Assembly (NCBI GenBank): GCA_015680685.1
Contig: MNCI01008279.1
Span: forward strand, 686,072 to 750,071
Length of the DNA: 64,000 nucleotides
From: Gnetum montanum
Lineage: Eukaryota; Streptophyta; Gnetopsida; Gnetales; Gnetaceae
Direction: 5' to 3'
Shown here in pieces: positions 10,978-23,062 of this stretch. How positions within the stretch are numbered: position 1 is the stretch's first letter; each line of letters begins with the position of its first letter. Below the pieces are notes generated by a model, which saw only the letters and a program-made list of their open reading frames with translations, was not told where the DNA came from and did not search any database. Position numbers and translations under genes: made by a program.

Positions 10978-11858
10978 TGATGAGTCATGGTCTATTAGGC
11001 CCAGTTATTGGAGCCCTATTATCAGAGCCCTGATACAAGATACATGGTCTATCATGCCCAATTATCGAGGCCGCGATATCGCGTACGTGATACCGTGTCC
11101 TACACGCGATATCGAGGTTCTGGTGTGACCCTATAAATAAAAGGTGGCACACCTGGTTTTGGCATTAGTCTTTAGATTTTATTGTAAGTTTTAAAGTTTA
11201 GATTCCTCTCAACCCTTTCCTCCCAGTGCATGCTCGCATTATGGTGATTGTCATTGTACAACATCCTTATTCGAGTGTGACATACTTGGACATGCACTTG
11301 ACTAGCAATAAAGATCAAGATTACTTCATCATTGCAACATTCACTTAGTTTAATTATTTAATTTTTATTGTTATTTATTGCTTTTGTAGTTAACATCTCT
11401 TTACCCTAAACTCCTATTAAACACGGAATGAGTACGACTTGATCACAAGCATTTAAGTGTGACTACTTGGTAACCCAATAGCGTACCTAGGATCTACGCT
11501 TGGTAATCCCAGTGGTAGTCATGCATGAGGTCTAAGATGTGTATAGATGATTGAGGAATGGATTCTCATCGCACTTAGGCTAGTTTAGATTCTCTCTCCC
11601 TTTTCCTCTTAGCTTAATTAAAGATATTTTCCACTGCCTCTAGGAGTAGCACTAGGTTAGAAATCACATCATACACCTCACTTTGGACTAAACCATATGT
11701 GACAAAGCTAATACTAGTCCAGGTGGGAAGACAGTGAACTGTGACCTATGAGTAACTGTCTAGATACCACAACTAGCCCGTCTGCGAAGTTCGACCAAAT
11801 TGTGCATGAAATGCTCATATTCGTATGGTTGAGTGTAGGGGTACCTCTTCACTCATCA
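10978..11858 (+). repeat. LTR of copy A (881 bp)
   Basis: Starts TGATGAGTCATGG and ends ACTCATCA, giving the family's inverted termini. It is preceded by the conserved CAGTCATGGGGGTA primer tract. U3 contains GATATC-centred palindromes (11,062-11,120); TATA box CTATAAATAA at 11,131; AATAAA at 11,307-11,312; U5 holds the paired TTGGTAA hairpins (11,466 and 11,499). No primer site follows, so this is a 3' LTR. Confidence 0.85.
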
Positions 11859-12660
11859 CAAAGTTAGAAAAATTTTCAAAATGAAACCCCCTTAAGTATT
11901 ATATCCTTAATTACTATGACCTTCTACAATTATCATTTCTTTGTTTATTAGGTCCTTAAATAGTTGGTGTGGTAGATTAGGAGAACTAGTTAAGTCTATT
12001 GGCTTAAGTTTGATTGATTAATGATACTATTATTATGATTTTCTCATACTTACCCTTTATAATATCTTCTAGGCATTAGAAAATTTTTGGCTCAATTTTT
12101 CAGATGTTCACGTAATGTACCTTCCCACAACTAAGTTGAGCACTCCAAGATCAACAAGGTTCAAGAATTTCAAGAATCATACCTATGAGGACAAAGTTAT
12201 GGCCTTGGAACTTAGTGTGACAAAGCTTAGAGAGAAAACTACAAAAACTTCTCCTATTGTAAAATGAAAGAATGAAAAATTTTGCAAACTCCCACATGTA
12301 TATATACTATTTTTGTATGTGTGACATCATAGATGTGACATCGTAGGGGCTACGATGTCACCATCACAAAATTTCAAATTTTTTGTTGATTTTTTAGGGA
12401 GAAAATGAGTCAATTGGAATGTATGGAAGATGTGAAGCTTGTCTAAAGGATCTTAGATCATTGATGATACTTAAATTTCAAACAATTAGCATTCAAAGTT
12501 CATAATAAAGGAATCTCAATCAACGAAAGTTTATTAAGCATATAAGAGATGGATTAAGAATTATGGTTGCGTGAACAAATTATAGGATGGTATGGGAAGT
12601 ATTTATTGAGTCTATATTATTTTGGAAGGTACAAAATGACGTGGAATTACTTGTTAAGTA
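11859..12660. other. Unassigned AT-rich sequence with a perfect inverted repeat
   Basis: No gene seen. A perfect 12-base inverted repeat with a 3-base loop lies at 12,335-12,361 (GTGACATCGTAG / CTACGATGTCAC), next to TATATATAC at about 12,300. It resembles the U3 of the minus-strand LTR at 16,501-17,369 and may be a scrap of that element's other LTR, but a full LTR cannot be traced. Confidence 0.35.
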
Positions 12661-12673
12661 TAAGATACAACAA

Positions 12674-12728
12674 TTATATAAGTGGATCCTCCCCAAAGTA
12701 GGCTTCAGCCCTTAGTGCCCTTGTATAA
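12674..12728 (-). other. Conserved stem motif, copy B
   Basis: On the minus strand TTATACAAG faces CTTATATAA (eight of nine pairs) around a core with GCCTACTTTGGGGAGGATCC. Same layout as at 10,002 with different stem bases. Confidence 0.45.
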
Positions 12729-14399
12729 GCATGCTTAAAAGTATCTATAGGTACTCAAGGAGTTGAATGTATGACATACTTGTCTATCAGAGCACACATG
12801 TTGGTATCACTAGACTGGGAAAATAACACTATATTATACAAAACCATAAAGTTATGATTAAATATACAATGAGATGAAATAGACTATACAAGGGATTGCT
12901 CAAACTAGGATGTGAGGTATCTTACCATAGGCATAATGGATTCTTGTGTGAAATTTGTTATTAAAGCAATCATTAGCCTTTCTATTCAAGATTAAAACCA
13001 AGTCCAAACCACTTTTAGTGACATCACATTATTTCATCCCTAGGGTTCACAACCATAAGACTACCACTATTGTAAAGAGTATTACCACTTTGTGTCTTGT
13101 TCAAGGATGGAGTTTATTAATAGCATACATTTTATTTTTGAAATTTTGGAGAAGCTACCTAGCTTCAAGAAAGGGTAACTTGTCTTTCTAGTGGAACCCC
13201 CAAAAAGTTTATTTTGTGCTATTTATTTTATTTTACTATGTCAACCTTACTAGAGGACTACCTCCAGGCATGGGTAACATGTCTTTTTAGTAGCATGGTA
13301 ATGTAGCATTTTTTGTACTCTTACTTCCATTTTTTGTTAGAACTCAAGAAAATAATACAATTTTAACAATAGGATAAAAGTTACAACAGTAATCCTAGAT
13401 AATCCACAAGTCTGATTGATGTCACACCCTTTTCACTCCCACTTGGTTCTTCACTTTATAGTTCAAGCATAATAATTACAAGTTTATTTTTAGTTTTATT
13501 ATGGGAAGAATTCATTATGGCCATGGTAAGAACCTTTTATTGTTGGAATGGATGGATGGATGTCATGGTCTCATTGTATAGGTAATTAGTTTTTTATGAT
13601 TGATAATATAGGATAATCTTCACCTTATTGGAACTACATCTTGCTTTATTCCTTGTGTTTCATTGGAAAATTAACAAACATATGTACAAAATAGATAAGG
13701 AAAATCATAAGGAAAATGATAAAATAAAGAAAGAATTAGAAAATTATTAAAGAATATCAGATGATTAAGAAATGGAAAAGTATAGAAGAATGAAAAGATA
13801 TTAAAGAATGTGAAAATTGGTAAGAAATGTGAAAAGATATAACAAATAATTATAAACCAAAAATAATTGCTAAACAAAAATTTGAGAAACACTTATTTCC
13901 TTAATTTTTTTGAAGAAAGGACATTTCCTTAAATTTTCCTTTCGTGTTACTGGTATGATCCTCTCTCTGTACATTCATTGCCCTTGTCGCACTTCTCTGC
14001 TGAGGTTGTGATGATAGTTCCCCTTACATAACTGGTGGTAGCACTAGCAGTAAAGAATTGGAAGGTTGATTTGATGGACCAACTACCAGTTGATGTGTGT
14101 ATATATTGGAATTAATCCTTGGAGTGAAAGGTCTATGGTACTCTAGTGGATAGTAAGGAGAAGAAATTTGGACTGAAGTGTTCCCTAGAGATATTGGATG
14201 TTGGACATAATATCCATAAAGATCAAGTTACCTATATGGATATTGTTTCCTTGGCAGTGGCATTGCCCATGTCTATGCTTGTTGCCACTGCTACTAGTAT
14301 TTTTGTTGTGATTGAGGGTAAGCTCCACTTGGGTAATATGTTGGCTAGAAAGGTTGTCTGATGTTACCTTGAGAATAAGATAGCCTTCTAGGCATTTGC

Positions 14400-16356
14400 T
14401 TTATGACAAAGCTTGTATTGAGTGCATATACCCCAGATTCTTGCAAGTGTGCCATAACAGAAAAACATCACTTAGGATATTCATACTAGCATATCTTGCA
14501 TCCTTCCTCATTCTCTGAGCTTGGGTTAGTACATTCTTCCATGAAAGCAACTCTTCCTTTTTGTTTATAGTATTCACGTCCATAGTCTCCTTTATTTTTC
14601 TTCTCCATGCCCTTATTGAAGCCTTGTTTAGTTCTTTCTTCCATAATTTTCAAAGCTATAGCAAATTTTTTGTCCACTAAGTCCCACATATTTTCAACTT
14701 TAGTTACTATAACATTGACAAACTTTTGAATTGGTAGATTTTTCTTCTAGATCACCTCTTCCAAGGTTTCTTCCTCTTGCTTGTCACATATTCATACATC
14801 TCTTTTTCTGATAAAGGATCTCGATTATATTCCTCAGGTAATTCTCTTTTTTTTTAACTTGTCTTTCTCCTTCATCACTTGATCAATTAACCTTTGGATT
14901 TAATGGGTAGTCATCTCTAACAATCTTCTTTTCGCATAGAACCCAAGACTTTCTCTGGTTTTATTTCTCAACTCATTGACAATGTGCCTTAGGCATTTCT
15001 TCTATGAGAATCCATGGCCTAGGCATCTATGCAGTAGGGAATAGTATTTTTCCATTACTGCATCAAGGGATTCATGTGTCCCTTTCTTCCATCCTTGGAT
15101 CTACTTTCTTAGGTTTGATACTCTTGAGTAGGTCTAACACTTATCATTAAATAGTTCTATCATGGTATTCCATCTTCAAATTGATTCTAGTTTTAGAGAT
15201 CTATACCAACATTTTGCCTTGTTGATGAGTGCTCTAGGGAACAAATTTAGTTTCTACCAATCACTTTCAATGTTTTGTAGAGCATAGGCATCATGAAATG
15301 CTTGAAGGTGATGTTGTGGTTCTACATTATATCCACCTTCAAATCTAGGCATGTTGTTCATGTCTAGTTACTTAATGTGATTGTCCCTTATGTGCTTGGC
15401 TAGAATATAGACTGCTTCCCTAATGTTGATCATGCTATGAATAGCTAATAGGGGTTCTTCATAATGATTAGGTTCATAAGCTCTATTGTAGTAGTGATCC
15501 TTCAATGTTCATAATGCTCCCTTTCTTCGTATCTAATTCTATCTCTTCTTTGTTCATATTCATCCTCATCACTATCACTATATCTCCTTCTATACTCATG
15601 TCTCTCACCATCCCTTCATCTATCCCTATCATGCTCTTTTTATCAACATTCCTTCTTTCTAGACTCTGCAGATGATGGTGAGGAGGTGGAAGAAGTAGTT
15701 GGAGAATGATGTAAGCTAGTTCTCCTTCAGTGACTACTTGATTCATTCTCTTTCAGCATATCAAAATCTCTTAGCCTTAAGCTCTACCTATGTCTTGAGT
15801 CTTTTGCATTCCTTCTAAGGTCCTCTACAAGAGCTGACTTTATCTTTATGTTGACAGGATCTTCAATGTGTATAACTAGTATTTAAGCATAGGATCTCTG
15901 AAGTAGATAAAATTTCTTTGCTTGGAGTGATGTATCTTCTACTTCCTCCAAGACAATGGTCTGAGTGACCTTCTTTTCCTTGGCATGTTCATGTTGTGCT
16001 TCCATGAGACCATCCCTTCTTGCCTAGGTCTTTGTTGGTTGGTATGGCCTAGTCATGTTCTTTGTAACTCAATATCCTTCTTGCTCATGACTTAGGCGGC
16101 CCTTCTTAAGGGCTACTTCAAACATTAGTGGTATTGAGCATTTTGGTGGTAGGACTATGTTGCCCTACATACCCCTCCATCTAAGTTGTTCATCTTGGTG
16201 AAGGATGAATGTGAATTCAGGATAGTACAGATCATTGTGAGCATATGAAGCTCTTGTTTGCATTGGTGTGCTTTAATCTTCATTATCATATTTTCTGTCA
16301 TGACTTTTCTATAGTTCTTTGTTAGGTGACATCTTTTCTTTCTATGTTGAAGCCAT
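14400..16356 (-). pseudogene. gag: Gag of copy B, many stops
   Basis: Begins ATGGCTTCAACA on the minus strand with a stop at codon 5. Piecewise translation gives the same sequence order as the intact gag at 44,207: His/Ser-rich linker, MPRFEGGYNVEPQHHLQAFH, CWYRSLKLES, YSRVSNLRK, IQGWKKGTHESLDAVMEKYY, then a degraded zinc knuckle near 14,470. More than ten stops or frame changes are present. It has no capacity to make protein. Confidence 0.75.
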
Positions 16357-16480
16357 CTTATATTTTTAATACTTACTATGTATGTGTGTTAGTAGGATTA
16401 ATTAAGAATATGAAAGATAACTTTTATAGCCTATGATACAGCGAACTATGTAAGATCAACTCTTAAGCATACATTGACAC

Positions 16481-16500
16481 AACCCTAACAATGGTTCCAA
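16481..16500 (-). other. Primer-binding site, degenerate
   Basis: Directly inside the LTR, minus strand TTGGAACCATTGTTAGGG resembles the tRNA-Asp-type site TTGGTGCCATTGCTGGGGAC of the element at 37,188. Confidence 0.45.
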
Positions 16501-17369
16501 TGATGAGTGGTGAAGCATCCAACACTCTACCATACAATTCACGAGTGTGCACATGCAACCAGATCATAATCTGTGAATGGATAATGTTATTATGCTAAGG
16601 GTTAATGTTAAGTTCATGATCATTGTCTTTTCACTTTGGAGCTAGTGAAGTTCAAGTGTATGGTTTAGCTCTTAGTGAGGTGTATGATTAATTGATGTTG
16701 TAAGGCTCTTTTTACTCCTAAATGTAGGCATAATGAAAATAAAATTAAGTTGTAAGTCTAAGTAATGATAGGAATATAAATCTATTCTAGCCTAAAGCGA
16801 TGAGCATCCGTTCCTAGCTTACTGGACATGTATTGGACTCATGTAATCATCACTGGGATTACCAAGTAAGTTCACTATTGAGTGAATCAAGTGAAACCAC
16901 TACTAGGTTATCAAACAATTACATTTTAATGCTCAAAACCAGTCATACTCATTCTACTTTACTAATGAACAAGTAAAAATAAAGTGCTTGAGAAGTGTTA
17001 ATGATTAAGCTAAGAAAATAGTAAAAATTATGCTAAGTAAACAAATGACACTAAGTGGATGCTGCAATGATGAAAAGCAATCTCGATCTTTATTACCATC
17101 ATGAACTACTTCCAAGTACAATTCACTCGAATAAAGATTCCATTCAACTACTAAACATCACAATGTTGGAATTCACTCTCTATTAAAACTATGAAATAAA
17201 ACTACAAGAGTTTCCCTGAGTGTGTTAATGAAAAGTTGTTGATTATGGGTCCAAGTGCTAGTATTTATACAACTACACACATCTCAAGACATTGTATCAA
17301 TAATGATGCAACATGGGTTATGACATCATTGATACAATATCGTAGCTAGCAAAAAATTTAACTTTATCA
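16501..17369 (-). repeat. 5' LTR of copy B
   Basis: The left end TGATGAGTGG is the family's 3' LTR terminus read on the plus strand. TTTATT (poly(A) signal on the minus strand) at 17,089, TATA box at about 17,262 and both TTGGTAA hairpins (16,849-16,866 and 16,899-16,915) are present. The right end (TTTATCA, 17,369) is a best guess because the U3 has diverged. Confidence 0.6.
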
Positions 17370-19337
17370 ATATGAATTTTTAAAGACTTTCCATGTATCT
17401 CATTTACTAGTTTTTCCACCCTTCAAGCCTACCTTATGTAAAGAACCTATTCTTCAATGGGGTGATTTGTATAATTTTAGGTTAAGTGATGATTCTAAAT
17501 TTGTTTTTGAACATCCTAAAATTACTCACAATGTTAGAAGGAATACCCTAGATTTTTATCCTTATCTTCCATAACTTCTACAGTATAAGAGTTATAAGAG
17601 TTTTATGATTTTCATGCAAAATGACTTCTTGAATATGTCAACAAATATAGCATCCCTCTTAAGAGTTTTGAAGAGAAGGACTTTAAAAATAGTATTGAAT
17701 TTCAAATGATTTAAGAAAAAAAACAAAAACGGTTGAACTAGCCTCCAAGGTACTTTTCTTATTATACTAAAATAATAATATAAATAATATTGTTATTCTT
17801 TTAGTCTCTACCTCTTTTGTAAAAAAAAATTTCTTTTTATTGATTAGAAATTATGCATTGGTGGACAAGATCCTAGTGGAGTTCAAAAAAGAAAGAATAA
17901 GAGGTAGATCCTATCTATTTATTAAGTTTGTTTACTTCTATTTACTTTTACTTTTAAACTTAGTTTCTTGGAAAATATTAGTGGCTTAGAGATTTTTTTT
18001 CTAAGAAATAAAAAGGAAAGGTTTAAATTTCATTCCTCATCCTAAACCTAACAAGACTACTAATTACCACCAAAGTTTCCAAAGTCTTTCAGACTGGTAT
18101 CTCTACGAATTACTTCCATCAAAACTTTCACTTTTGCTGGTACTCCCCATACTATAGCAACAACTCCTTCCTCTAGTCTAGTATCCATTACTATATGACT
18201 GTCAATTACCATAAAGCGTTCTTCCTACTTCCTTCCATAGTTGGTCACTAACAATGAATAGGAGGTCCTTTTGTTCCATCATCTTAAAGATCAAATCACT
18301 AAGAACATCTTGAGTACTATTCAAGATGGATTATTCCATTTATGAGAGTCTTGTTCCTACAACTTCAAGGGTGATTTTAAGTTAGCACAATCTGATGGTA
18401 TCTCTAAATATCATTCAATTCTTAAGGATTCTCTATAAGTAATAAAAGATTTTGGTAGATCTTTAGAGAGTTGGAGAGTACTTCCTATTTGGCATATCAC
18501 TTGTTGAATCATAAATGACTACTTTAATTTTAAAATGATCATCCTCATCTAAGGAGAAATTTCTTATTTTACTTGTTTTTCCTTTTTTTTTCTCTCTCTC
18601 TTTTCTTATCCTCCATGTTAGTTTCTTTGTGTGTGCAGAGAAAAGAAGAAGAATGGAAGGAGGATATTGCTCAACATGATATCCTAGATAAGTTACTAAA
18701 CATAGAATTTTTGAAGGCTAAAAATGGTAATAAGGCTATTAAGAGTGTTGTAAGATACATACATCAGCTTGGTAGTGGATTAGTTGCATGACGTGATCTA
18801 CTTTGAAAGGAAGATGCCACTAAGAAGGAACATGATATTTAGGCAAAGATGGCTAAAGATCTGATTTGATCATTTGGACTAAAATTTTAAACTCATCTTT
18901 TTTCCATGTTGTTTATTTTTATTTTTATTTTTGGATTCCCTTTTATTTCTTATTCCATTCTTTCCTTAGTATTACCATACTTCTTCCCACTGATGTACTT
19001 GGTATTCCATACTTAATAAAACATGGGTTCCTACATTTCATTTCATTCCACTTCTATTTCCTAGATCATGGTTTGCTCTGATACCAAATGTTACATCCCT
19101 TAGAGATAATCTTCCTATGATACTTAGGATCCTTAAAGGTAATCTAGCACTACCATCATTGTTAGGCCATAAGACGAAAGTAGTGATCAATCCCTTTTCA
19201 TCCCACTTAACCTAACTCTTATTACTTACCATTGTTGGCTCTACAACTCCATGCTCACATAAAATCTAGGTTACTGACTTTAAATGCTATGGGTCAAACA
19301 TCTAAAGGATACCTTAAATGATTACAGCTTCTTGTAA
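17370..19337. other. AT-rich sequence without a recognised gene
   Basis: No domain identified on either strand. Short frames such as 18,573-18,788 (low-complexity start, then a Lys/Glu-rich stretch) show no known family. This is the left flank into which the Athila-like element inserted; it was once continuous with 38,064 onward. Confidence 0.4.
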
Positions 19338-19342
19338 CATGG
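19338..19342. repeat. Target site duplication CATGG, left
   Basis: CATGG lies immediately before the left LTR end; the identical word is at 38,059-38,063. Confidence 0.85.
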
Positions 19343-20160
19343 TGATGAGTGGCAAGGTACCCCTATGCCCAACCATACGAATCACAAACATTCACACATG
19401 ATCTAGTTGAACTCCGCAAATCTTAAGTTCCTAAGTATACTAGTTCAAGGAAGTGAAATCTAATTGAGATGATCATTGTCTTCTCAATTCCACTCATGAG
19501 GTACAAGTATATGGTTAAGTGCAACTGAGGTATATGATTTTTATCATTTTATATTTTATAAGCTTAATTACCTAGAACAATTTCATATCTATTTAATCTA
19601 CTACCTAGCTAGCCTAACACAAGTACCCATTCCCACTCTCCAAACACATCTTGAATGCATATAGCACTACTCGGTTACCAAACGTTAAGCGTCTCTAGGT
19701 TACCAAGTGCTACACGTATGCTCGAAGTGGTTATGCTTGTGTTCATTAACAATTGGAAATTAATTGCTTAATTAAAGTGCATGAATATTAAACACATTAA
19801 AGGAAACATTAATCTATTCTCAGTGTTGCAAGGATTATCAAAAGGGCTCATCTTTATTTCAGTCACACTACTATGCTTAAGTATATCAATGCTTAAATAA
19901 AGATCTGTACACACTCAAACTCTTACTGTGAGCACTCAGAAATATTCTAACTTTGAAATGGATAAACTATAAAAACTTCATTACTCTATGAAAAAACTAA
20001 TGTAAAAATTGTGTACCTAAGCACTATATTTATAGGGCAGAATATACCCCATGATATCAAATATTCAACATCACATCTTAGGATCCAATATCGGGTATCT
20101 GATATCAAGGCTCCAATATCACATATCCAATATCAGAGCACATCTAAACATAATTCATCA
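19343..20160 (-). repeat. 3' LTR of the Athila-like element (818 bp)
   Basis: On the plus strand it runs TGATGAGTGGCAAGG ... ATTCATCA. TATA box on the minus strand near 20,030, poly(A) signal at 19,853-19,858 (TTTATT on plus), U5 hairpin words at about 19,660-19,695, and GATATC-type words at 20,055-20,140. The purine tract (TACCCCCACAACTGAATG on plus) abuts it at 20,161. Confidence 0.9.
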
Positions 20161-20503
20161 TACCCCCACAACTGAATGAAAACACATCCTCAAGTGAACA
20201 AGAGAAGGAACAAGCTCCTTATAAAATATTGAGTAGGTATGGGATTAATGATTAACATATAGACTGATTCAAATGAAACAAATAGACTCTAAGTGCCTAA
20301 GTGTACAGAGTTATAATCTTTACAAAATTGGATGTTCATGATAAGAGAAGTGAACACCCTGGACAAAACTAACATCCAACTCCTTTGGCAGCTGAAGAGC
20401 AAGGGAGAAGATTCAATGAGCATGAAGGTTCCTCATCATGGATTTTCCTACTTATCTTTTGGTGAAGATTTTCCTACTTCTAGTCCACACCTTTTACTAA
20501 AAT

Positions 20504-20563
20504 CACAATAAAATCATAGATTAGTGTGCAACATGTAACATATAACTTTTAAGTACCTTGTCT
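20504..20563 (-). other. Intron-like module in the Athila-like element
   Basis: The minus strand reads ACAAG|GTACTT ... CTAATC ... GATTTTAG|, matching the donor-branch-acceptor spacing of the modules at 10,305, 26,878 and 49,054. What follows is not ATGGCC here, so support is weaker. Confidence 0.3.
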
Positions 20564-20856
20564 CATCGATTGTTACACTTGTCTAGGTTGTGATTATGGT
20601 GGATTGATTTCATTAATAGTGTTAGTGGGAAGGTTAAAAAATAGGTGAAATGGATAAGCAGTCCATTAAATTCTAAAAAGTTCAAACACAATGAAATGCT
20701 TGAAGAGGGTTTTAAGAATTCATAATGATAAAAAAAGGTTTTTACTAAAAAACGTTATGAAGATGCACACAATTGGATGGCATTAATGAGACATGCAAAA
20801 AGGTTTGATTTTTAGAATGTCTAAGGATAAAGAACTTAACTAACCCAACCAAAAAA

Positions 20857-20910
20857 TATGCAAGTGGGTCCTCCCCAAAGTAGGCACATTCCTTTTATTG
20901 CCCTTACATA
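20857..20910 (-). other. Conserved stem motif, Athila-like element
   Basis: On the minus strand TATGTAAG faces CTTGCATA (eight pairs, one wobble) around GCCTACTTTGGGGAGGACCC. Same position in the 3' internal region as in the pol-less elements. Confidence 0.55.
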
Positions 20911-22044
20911 ACTTCAAACCAAGGAGTCCATGGGCTCCATGGATGATTAATGATTACAAAAAGTTAAAGAAAAAAGCCCAAAAGAAACTACCTAAGAATT
21001 TTAACACATCAAACAAGAACATGAAACTAGTAGTGAGGTGAGACATGGAAAGAATAGATGAATGAGAGAGAGTGAAATGGAGTTCTTAATTAAGGTCACA
21101 TGAAGTCCCTTGTGAATTTTATGGTTAAATAACTTGACAAAATCTCTCCTTAGATGTGACCAAAACCAACCAAGTTCAATGACATCACATCACCATTCTA
21201 AGACTAGTCCACCCCCAGATACACGAGCGCTCCCACAAAACAACCACTGTTCCTTATTAGAGAAGAAAAGAGAAGTAGAAAGTGAGGAAGGGCCTTAGTT
21301 AGAGGGGAACTTCAGGCATGGGTAACATGTCTTTCTAGTCCCATAAATAGTTCCTGTAGCCCATTTATTGTATCTAAGGAATGTAATTTGAATTTCAATC
21401 TTTCTTTTTTTCTGATGTGAACCACACCATACAAAGACTTATTTAACTTCTTATTATTGGTCAACACAGAACAGTAAGAAATCCATGAAAACACATATGT
21501 ATCCAAGTAAGTAGAAAGGCACAAAGAGTACCAAATCCCCTTGAAGTCACACCTTGTTCAAACCTTTGAATCCTTTCCAAATTTAGAAACTACCAAAGTC
21601 ATAAGTTCATTAAAGTTTTATTAATGAAAAAGAGACCTCACACTTCTAGAACTAGAAAAACCATAGAGTTTGTGGATGGGTGGATGTAATGGACTTACTA
21701 CCTATTTCATGAAAAAGAAACTATGTCCTAGTTATTAGTAACAAAATTCAAAGCTAGAATCTACACACCAACAATCAAATAACTGGATAACACACGCCTA
21801 CATCAATCAAACACACTATATCCAATTGGCAATAAGGCATGTTATTATTAAAAAATAGTAAGAAAATCACATACAAAATAAAGGAAAATATACAAGAAAG
21901 TGTAAAATATTTATGAAAAATAAAATGTACTAACGATGTTGTAAAACAAAAACTTTGAAAATTTAATAAAGTAAAACAAAAAGGTGTAAGATAAAGAATG
22001 TGTAAAACAAAAATTTGTAAACGTAATAAGGCATAAACCAAAAA
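20911..22044 (-). other. 3' internal region of the Athila-like element, left of the nested insertion
   Basis: Non-coding on inspection. It contains the block shared with other elements (CAGGCATGGGTAACATGTCT at 21,312) and, at 21,930-22,045, repeats of TGTAAAACAAAAA (minus strand TTTTTGTTTTACA), into which the nested element inserted. Confidence 0.55.
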
Positions 22045-22049
22045 CATGT
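22045..22049. repeat. Target site duplication CATGT, left
   Basis: CATGT directly precedes the LTR at 22,050; the identical word is at 30,769-30,773. Confidence 0.9.
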
Positions 22050-22921
22050 TGATGATTCATGAATTGTTGGCTATGATATCGCATCCATGATATCGCTTAC
22101 ATGATATCATGTAAGCGATATCACAGCCTAGATGCGATATCGTGTATGCAATATCGCAGCCTATCTCCTCATCTATAAATAAGAGGTAGGCAAATTTGGT
22201 AGGAATTTTTTTTTAAGTTTAAGTTTTCAATAGTTTTAGTAGTAAGGTAGGGACTTTTTTTTAGTTTCTAATCTCAACCCTTTTCTCCCAGTGCATGCCC
22301 GCAATGTGATGATTGTAATTGTATGGCATCCTTATTCGAGTGTGATGTACTTGGACACGCACATGACTGGCAATAAAGATCGAGATTACTTCATCATTGC
22401 AGCATCCACTTAGCTTAATTGTTTAATTGTTATTGTTATTTACTACTTTCTTAGCTAATACTTCTCTACCCTTATCTCCTAGTAACAGGAAATGAGTACG
22501 ACTTAATCAAGAGCATTTAAGTGTGACTACTTGGTAACCCAGTAGCGTACCTAGGCCATGCGCTTGGTAATCCCAGTGGTAGTCATGCATGAGGTCCAAG
22601 AGGTGTATGGATGATTAAGGAATGGATGCTCATCGCACTTAGGCTACTTTAAATTCTCTCTTATCCTCTCTCCTAGCTTAGTCGATATTATTTCCCATCA
22701 TACCCAAGAGTAGCATTAGTATAGGAACACATCATACACCTCACTCTAGACTAAACCATATGTGACAAAGCTAATACTAGTCCAGGTGGGAAGACAGTGA
22801 ACTACGATCTACGAGTAACTATCTGGATACCACAACTAGTCCGTCTATGGAGTTCGACCAGATTATGAGTGAAACGCTTGTATTCGTATGGCTGAGTGTA
22901 GGGGTACCTCGCCACTCATCA
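22050..22921 (+). repeat. 5' LTR of copy C (872 bp)
   Basis: TGATGATTCATG ... CCACTCATCA. GATATC-centred palindromes at 22,075-22,160, TATA box CTATAAATAA at 22,173, AATAAA at 22,372-22,377, paired TTGGTAA hairpins at about 22,530 and 22,563. It differs from its partner by scattered substitutions only. Confidence 0.92.
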
Positions 22922-22941
22922 TTGGTGCCGTTGCCGGGGAC
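22922..22941 (+). other. Primer-binding site (tRNA-Asp type)
   Basis: TTGGTGCCGTTGCCGGGGAC follows the LTR directly. Apart from one base it complements the 3' end of plant tRNA-Asp (TGGCGCCGTTGCCGGGGA), the primer known for Athila-type elements. Confidence 0.8.
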
Positions 22942-23062
22942 GATGCTAGTTATCTAGATTAGTTATATCATACAAGGTTGCTGTATAGGAATTAACGATA
23001 TATCCTTTAGGAAGAAATAATTACAAAAAGTCACATACAAATTCACACATAATTTCACAATC

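Larger units (their letters stand above)
8745..11858 (+). mobile_element. 5'-truncated pol-less gag element (copy A)
   Basis: From about 8,760 the sequence follows the 3' internal part of the complete element at 22,050-30,768 (its 24,815 onward), including the conserved stem motif, the intron-like module and the start of the second ORF. It then jumps: the second ORF start (10,367-10,650) is joined to its last 150 bases, so about 2.4 kb of that ORF is missing. It ends with an LTR at 10,978-11,858. No 5' LTR or gag remains. Confidence 0.75.
12661..17369 (-). mobile_element. Minus-strand gag element with 5' LTR (copy B), 3' end unresolved
   Basis: The order on the minus strand is LTR (17,369-16,501), weak tRNA-Asp-type primer site, gag (16,356-14,400), then a 3' internal region with the conserved 'GGCATGGGTAACATGTCTTT' block (13,262) and the stem motif (12,728-12,674). 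No RT or integrase is seen between gag and the stem motif, so it belongs with the pol-less family. The left LTR is missing or too diverged; target duplications could not be established. Confidence 0.65.

Noticed and set aside
18573-19081. Small hydrophobic frames at 18,573 and 18,866
   Set aside because: Translation of T-rich DNA; no start context, domain or conservation visible.
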